Below are positions 59,042 to 64,000 of a stretch of DNA of 64,000 bases, in pieces. Each line of letters opens with the position of its first letter. The stretch's first letter is position 1. The position numbers and the translations under genes are program-made. Source of the DNA: Marivita geojedonensis (GTDB lineage: Bacteria; Pseudomonadota; Alphaproteobacteria; Rhodobacterales; Rhodobacteraceae); assembly GCF_002115805.1 (NCBI RefSeq), contig NZ_JFKC01000006.1:119518-183517 (forward strand), in the 5' to 3' direction. Under the pieces are notes generated by a model. The model saw only the letters and a program-made list of their open reading frames with translations, ran no database searches and was not told where the DNA came from.

Positions 59042-62000
59042 TCAAGACTCCCTTACGCTCGATCGATGAATTAGCGAGAGTATTTCTTCCAATACGCCCT
59101 CCACATCTCCGCCAGACTTTTGCACGACATCGCTAACGCTAGACTGTAGGCGTTTGTGGTCTTCGGCGTTCAGTTCCATCGCTGTAACAATAATTATTGG
59201 GCTATTGGCTGACGGGTGTTCGCTTGATCTTAGGCGCTCGAGAAACTCAAAACCGTCCATTATCGGCATCATAAGATCAAGCAGAATAAGTTCGAATTCA
59301 TGTTGTTCTGTTTTTCCAAGTGCTATTTTGCCATTCTCCGCTTCATCGACTTTCCAGCCATCGCCTTGAAGCGTGCGCACCATGGTTTCGCGGGCAGCCG
59401 GATCGTCTTCAACGACCAGTGCTGTCTTTTGACCTTTTGACGCATACTTTTTGACAAGCCCCGACAGCTTGCCTCGGTCAACAGGTTTTTGAAGAGATTC
59501 TACGGCACCAAGTGAATAGCTCATGGCCTTGTCTCCAACCATCGAAATCATGACTACCGGAATATCCTTGAGGTTGATGTCAGCCTTCAGCTTACGGAGC
59601 ACTGTCCAGCCGTCCATTCCAGGCATCATGACGTCGAGTGTGATGAGAGAAGGGTGGTGCTTCGCCGCAAGTTCCAGGCCCTCGCCACCATTCTTGGCTA
59701 ATAGAACTTTACAATCCTCTGCTTCCAGGCGTTTCTTGAGCAGTTCTCGAGCTGATGCCTCATCATCAATTACAAGGACAGTGTTCAGAGATGATGCCTC
59801 TTCAATTGGTTGATTTGAAGAGGTGTTTGTATCCGAGCCCGATGAAAAATGCTCGGGCGTTGCATCCGAAATGCTCGCCTCCTCTTCAAGACCTGCATGC
59901 TTCTTTTTGACTTTCCTCGGCAGCGTGACGATAAAACTCGAACCCTTTCCAATAGTACTTTCGACACGAATGCTGCCGCCCATCATTTCGCAGAATCTCT
60001 TCACGAGCGCGAGCCCCAGGCCGGTTCCGCCATAGTCGCGTGTGGTAGATTCATCCGCCTGAGAAAACTCCGAGAAGATATGCTCAATTTTGTCTTCAGG
60101 TATACCGATTCCTGTATCGGTAACAGCAAACCGAATTGCAGGCTCATTCGATATGGAGGCCGCGTTTGCGACAAGAGTAATCTTTCCTTGCTTTGTGAAC
60201 TTCGCTGCGTTGGAGATCAGATTGAAGAGAATCTGACGAATTTTCGTTACATCGCCATGCATGGTGCCTAAATCCTGATCGATATCCAGAATGAGTTCAT
60301 TGGCATTCTTTTCGATAAGGCTGAGTGCTGTACTTGCAACGTCTTCGGTAATATCCTTGACAGTGATGTCTTCAAGGAAAAGTTCCATTTTTCCAGCTTC
60401 GATCTTGGATAGGTCGAGAACGTCATTGATCAGGGACAATAGATGCTTGCCAGCGGTGGTGATCTTGTTCAGATCGCCGAGCATCTCTTCCAGCCCGTCA
60501 TCTTCTGCATCCTCCGCCAACATCTCTGAGTATCCAATGATCGCATTCATCGGTGTGCGAAGTTCATGGCTCATATTTGCAAGGAATGCGCTCTTGGCTT
60601 CATTGGCTCGTTCGGCTTGCTCACGCGCCTCCTCGGCTTGCCGTTCCAGTTCAAGGCGTTCAGTTATGTCCTCAACAAGCCCGATATAGAAGATTTCATC
60701 TCCGACTTGAACTTCTTCAACCCGCGCTTCCAATTTAAATACCGACCCATCTTTTCGAACGGCGTTGACGATCCGACTTTGACCAACGACCGTTGACGAC
60801 GCGCCATGAATACGGCGTTCGAGATAAAGGTCGTGCTCAACGGCCACGTGTGTTTCCATCAGGATCTTGATGTTCTTTCCGATGACGTCCGACGCGTAGA
60901 AACCAAATATCTGCTCAGCAGCCGAGCTGAATGTCTCAATGGTCCCTTTTCTGTTGATTGAAACGATACCAACAGGACTGGCTTCAATAATCTTCGATAT
61001 TCTCTGCTCACTGAACGCGAGATCGCTTTGTATCTTCTTCAGGTTTTCATTCTGCTTGAGGAGCTCGGCCTCATTGCGCTTAATTGCAGTGATATCCGTG
61101 ACGACCCCGACCAGTCCTCCGCCGCTGATTGGCGTCGTCCTGATTTCAATCGTTCGACCTGCCGCGGTACTTAGGACAACGTTCGACGAGTGACCCTCGG
61201 CGAGAGCTTCCATCCGTGTACGAATTAGCTGTTCAGTATCTCCGAGCCCGTAGTCACCGTTTTCAGCGTGCCAGCGTATGACCTCCTCTTCAGGCTGTCC
61301 TGGTTCGACCAGACGTGGCGGTAGAGCAAACATTTCGGTGTAACGCTCATTTGCCAGGACATAATTCATATCGGCATCGAGCATGTAGATGCCGTTCGAC
61401 ATATTCGACAACGCAAGCTGAAGCTGAGCCGATGCTTCGTCTAGTTCGGTCGTCCGAGCAGCCACGGTTGTTTCCAAGTTCGACTTTTGGTTTTCAACTT
61501 CCTCAAGAGACTGAATGATCGATAGGCGTAACGCTTCGAAATTCTGCGCGAGGTCGCCTATCTCGTCGCTTGTCTGCGCCTTAATGGGCTCGTCCAATTC
61601 ACCAGCAGTTAATCTCGTGGCGCTGCCAGACAGTAATCTAAGCGGTCTTGTAAGCGAAATTGAAAATAGATAGGAAGCATAAATTGCGATGGCCAGAACT
61701 ATCGAGGCAACCAAGATCAGTCGGTCAATCAGTTGGTCCGCATCGCGCAGGGCTTCTTCGCGATCGATCTCGCTCATAATGACCCAATCTAGTCCCGACA
61801 ACTCAAGCGGACGATAAGAGGACAAGACCTCGACATTTCTGTAGTCGGGAAAGATTTCTGTTCCGGTGCTTCCTGCGAGAGCTGCCCGCGTTCCAATAGT
61901 GTCGACCTCTTGCAGGCCGACCGAACTGTTGGTGCGTTCAATCTGTTCTACGATCGAGCTCGAACTGCCAACCTCTCCGATCAACTTCAGATACTCTTCG

Positions 62001-62977
62001 CGATCTTCGATCAGGAATCTTGACTGATTGCGCAATAGCTTGTCACGGCCAACAAGGTATGTTTCGCCAGATTCACCCAAACCAACATCGCTCCATGCCT
62101 CGTTGGAAGTCATGATCGCGTTGATCCCGCTGAGAGGAAGTTGTACGGCAAGCACCCCAATCGGCATTGGCCCATCGTAAACGGGCAGAGCGGCGAAAGC
62201 CGCCGGTGCATTGAATGAGGGGACATACGGTTCGAAATCGGCGAAGATGACTTGACCAGGTCTGGCAGCCATCGCTGCCGTTACTGCTCGTGCGAGGTTC
62301 GTGTTTGAATGCGGGCCGTAGAATAGGCTCGTGCCAAAATCGATTTCACGTTCAACGGAGTACACGATGCGCCCATCATCAGGCTCGATCAGAAAAACGT
62401 CGTAAAAACCGAATTCGTTCTGAAATTCGTTTAATGGCTGATCCAATCTTGAAAATGCAGACCCAAAATATGTTTCAAACTGCGACTCATTCACAAGTCG
62501 TGGATCAACAATGTACTGGTTCTGAAGAAATACCGCCAAGGGATCATTTGGCAACAAGCTATCAATGACCGCGTCGTCGGCGCGGGTTCCTGTTTCCGCC
62601 TCATACCGCCCACGAAAGTCCTCGAGATAGAATTGAATCAGATCGTCTTGATAGTCTTGCGCTACAAGATCTTCGGATGTCTTCAGATAAACGATCCCTC
62701 GCCGAAGTTGTTGAAGATGATCTTTCAACGATGCGCTTTGTGATAGAAACCTGAGCTCATTCTCGACTTGCGAAAAATAGCCTTCAATTTGCTGCGCCTT
62801 AAGTTCACGGACGGCTGTCAGTCTTTCGAACGCCGCACGCTTCAGGGCTTCGTTTGACGAGTATCCAGCCAATACGGCCGCGATACAGACAGCAGCCATG
62901 GATATGACTATGCTGATCGCCGCCAGCTTGGTGCCGATCGTCAACCCCAGTCGTGGTGTTTGCCTTTCAGTCGTCAT
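59042..62977 (-). CDS. Hybrid sensor histidine kinase with two receiver domains
   Basis: A 1311-residue membrane kinase. Order: membrane helix (about 18-39), periplasmic dCache-like sensor (45-415), second helix (about 419-440), HAMP (440-495), coiled coil, two PAS domains (about 525-640 and 665-785), HisKA with His804 (NMSHELRTP), HATPase (NLISNAAKF, DTGIGIPE, GGTGLGLALV), and two receivers with Asp1115 (LDVMMPGMDG) and Asp1234 (LDLMMPIMDG). No DNA-binding or enzymatic output is attached. The ATG at 62977 is chosen for its GAAGGAAA site; 63010 would overlap the upstream gene. Its stop is 1 base from the channel gene. Confidence 0.92.
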   Translation of the reverse strand: MTTERQTPRLGLTIGTKLAAISIVISMAAVCIAAVLAGYSSNEALKRAAFERLTAVRELKAQQIEGYFSQVENELRFLSQSASLKDHLQQLRRGIVYLKTSEDLVAQDYQDDLIQFYLEDFRGRYEAETGTRADDAVIDSLLPNDPLAVFLQNQYIVDPRLVNESQFETYFGSAFSRLDQPLNEFQNEFGFYDVFLIEPDDGRIVYSVEREIDFGTSLFYGPHSNTNLARAVTAAMAARPGQVIFADFEPYVPSFNAPAAFAALPVYDGPMPIGVLAVQLPLSGINAIMTSNEAWSDVGLGESGETYLVGRDKLLRNQSRFLIEDREEYLKLIGEVGSSSSIVEQIERTNSSVGLQEVDTIGTRAALAGSTGTEIFPDYRNVEVLSSYRPLELSGLDWVIMSEIDREEALRDADQLIDRLILVASIVLAIAIYASYLFSISLTRPLRLLSGSATRLTAGELDEPIKAQTSDEIGDLAQNFEALRLSIIQSLEEVENQKSNLETTVAARTTELDEASAQLQLALSNMSNGIYMLDADMNYVLANERYTEMFALPPRLVEPGQPEEEVIRWHAENGDYGLGDTEQLIRTRMEALAEGHSSNVVLSTAAGRTIEIRTTPISGGGLVGVVTDITAIKRNEAELLKQNENLKKIQSDLAFSEQRISKIIEASPVGIVSINRKGTIETFSSAAEQIFGFYASDVIGKNIKILMETHVAVEHDLYLERRIHGASSTVVGQSRIVNAVRKDGSVFKLEARVEEVQVGDEIFYIGLVEDITERLELERQAEEAREQAERANEAKSAFLANMSHELRTPMNAIIGYSEMLAEDAEDDGLEEMLGDLNKITTAGKHLLSLINDVLDLSKIEAGKMELFLEDITVKDITEDVASTALSLIEKNANELILDIDQDLGTMHGDVTKIRQILFNLISNAAKFTKQGKITLVANAASISNEPAIRFAVTDTGIGIPEDKIEHIFSEFSQADESTTRDYGGTGLGLALVKRFCEMMGGSIRVESTIGKGSSFIVTLPRKVKKKHAGLEEEASISDATPEHFSSGSDTNTSSNQPIEEASSLNTVLVIDDEASARELLKKRLEAEDCKVLLAKNGGEGLELAAKHHPSLITLDVMMPGMDGWTVLRKLKADINLKDIPVVMISMVGDKAMSYSLGAVESLQKPVDRGKLSGLVKKYASKGQKTALVVEDDPAARETMVRTLQGDGWKVDEAENGKIALGKTEQHEFELILLDLMMPIMDGFEFLERLRSSEHPSANSPIIIVTAMELNAEDHKRLQSSVSDVVQKSGGDVEGVLEEILSLIHRSSVRES

Positions 62978-62990
62978 ATCTGGGTTTCCT

Positions 62991-63932
62991 TCATTCGGCG
63001 GCCTCTTCATAGAGCAGGACGATTTCGTTCATCCTCGTGAGAAGTTCTTCTGCTCTTTCGTTGCGATGCAGGATTTGTTCTACGGACCCGTCTTCTGTGA
63101 TCCGTAGGTCCGTTGAGAGACGCTCCCTTAGCGCCGCCCAGTCAACTTGAACTGAGTTGAGACGTTCAATGATCGGCTGTGATTTTGCACCTTGCAGCGC
63201 TCCGGGGGTTACCCGGTTCAGAATATTCAGCGATAGGCTGAACCTGTACATGGTTCTGAAAAGTTCCTGGCGAGCGTCACCTGATATTGCGGCACTCCGC
63301 GTCAGGCATGACAGCAAAACCAATCTTTGATTGAACATGCGCTGTCGACCCGAGATATTGATGAGCATTGCCATCTGCTCGGATAGCTCTGCGCTTTTGT
63401 AAACTCTCTCGATCAGGTTGACCGCGGCATCCATTTCGGTAAGGGCAGGACCGTTGAGGTCCGAAATCGCTTGAAGATGCTCTTGCTCGACGCGTCGGCG
63501 CTCGATTGCATCACGGATGGTCTGACCAAACGGGGCAAACGCATTGTTTGCTCGTGTCAGCGCACTCAAAACCGAGGTATTGGTTTCCGGCTCAAGTCCG
63601 AGCTCTTCGTCTCCGTCCTTCAGCCCAGCTTCGGCTGTCTGATGAAGCGCCAGTGTCTCTGCAGCGGCCGCAAGAAGTGGGGCTGGATCGGGGTTCTGAT
63701 AGGCAAGACAGACAAACTTTCCGGCTCGCTGGATCAGCATCCGCTGGCGGCCTGACAAGTTGATTCTGCGGGGCCCATCAGAATGCTCTGCTTGCGCGAG
63801 GAGATCCGTCGGATTTACAAAAAGCATCGAGGCAAAGATGCCCCCGCCCATGAGTATCGCCCGGCGTTTGAAGAGCTTCCGGGAAGACACCATTCCACCA
63901 TTTCCCGTTTTGTTGGCAGAATTCTTGTTCAT
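62991..63932 (-). CDS. Exported PilJ/NarX-type sensor domain protein
   Basis: A 313-residue protein with a twin-arginine-like or Sec signal (LFKRRAILMGGGIFASMLF, ending near LLAQA). Two type IV pili transducer N-terminal (PilJ_N) modules follow, each starting with the same P-box-like helix: INLSGRQRMLIQRAGK (57-72) and INISGRQRMFNQRLVL (191-206). In NarX this motif helps bind nitrate. Here no membrane helix or kinase follows, so it would be a free periplasmic ligand-sensing protein. It is the first gene of the operon with the kinase (13-bp gap). Confidence 0.8.
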   Translation of the reverse strand: MNKNSANKTGNGGMVSSRKLFKRRAILMGGGIFASMLFVNPTDLLAQAEHSDGPRRINLSGRQRMLIQRAGKFVCLAYQNPDPAPLLAAAAETLALHQTAEAGLKDGDEELGLEPETNTSVLSALTRANNAFAPFGQTIRDAIERRRVEQEHLQAISDLNGPALTEMDAAVNLIERVYKSAELSEQMAMLINISGRQRMFNQRLVLLSCLTRSAAISGDARQELFRTMYRFSLSLNILNRVTPGALQGAKSQPIIERLNSVQVDWAALRERLSTDLRITEDGSVEQILHRNERAEELLTRMNEIVLLYEEAAE

Positions 63933-64000
63933 GGCCGTGTTCCAACGGGCGTTGATATTGAAGCTTGCAGCTCGCTCTCCTGATGAATCCCAAGCTCAGC

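Overview
The window looks like chromosomal DNA of a marine Rhodobacteraceae (Roseobacter-group) alphaproteobacterium. The evidence is high GC for the first 54 kb, a circularly permuted two-piece tmRNA, an alphaproteobacterial SspB, RNase E with an acidic insertion in its S1 region, a dmdA-acuI pair for dimethylsulfoniopropionate (DMSP), and a trgA-trgB-cysK block of the type first described in Rhodobacter. Names rest on reading the translations; no database search was possible.

Layout. 1-5.2 kb: 3' end of glnE, a stand-alone acyl-carrier protein, a DMT exporter, and a bactofilin/M23 peptidase pair for cell-wall shape. 5.2-14 kb: 1-Cys peroxiredoxin, a giant AsmA/YhdP-type protein, queA, an MFS permease, DUF924 and an ACR3 arsenite pump. 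14-26 kb: class I aldolase, a P450 coupled to an alpha/beta hydrolase, two vWA-like DUF1194 proteins, a frameshifted phoX with a possible Pho box, a Crp/Fnr regulator, a methyltransferase, an HD-domain protein resembling PhnZ-type diiron oxygenases, the tmRNA and an alcohol dehydrogenase. 26-36 kb: sspB, fumC, creatinase, small membrane proteins, rne, tusA and ccdA. 36-46.6 kb: a FadR-type GntR regulator with a clear palindromic operator, DUF2182-DUF1326-DinB genes, dmdA, acuI, a universal stress protein, a BCCT transporter, a class V aminotransferase and a photolyase. 46.7-54.1 kb: cfa, trgA, trgB, cysK, an MscS-type channel, alaX and a small membrane protein, packed head to tail.

A tRNA-Ser(GGA) at 54.2 kb marks the edge of a mobile, lower-GC region. 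It holds CAGGGAA repeats, the 3' remnant of a large serine recombinase cut by an IS6-family element, an orphan protein with a possible SLOG-like fold, remnants of IS110, IS3 and IS5 transposases, and an amputated UrtA/AmiC-like binding-protein gene. Beyond it lies a tight minus-strand cassette: a PilJ-type periplasmic sensor protein, a hybrid histidine kinase with two receiver domains and no DNA-binding output, and a pentapeptide-repeat protein fused to a potassium-channel pore. I consider this cassette the best candidate for an undescribed system.

Links between genes: tmRNA tags stalled proteins and SspB, encoded 2 kb away, delivers them to ClpXP. DmdA demethylates DMSP, AcuI removes acryloyl-CoA and the BCCT carrier may import the substrate. 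TrgA, TrgB and CysK form a tellurite/cysteine block. Intergenic spaces carry a recurrent family of perfect hairpins, some in sets of three, often followed by a conserved GAGGTATTT-type motif.
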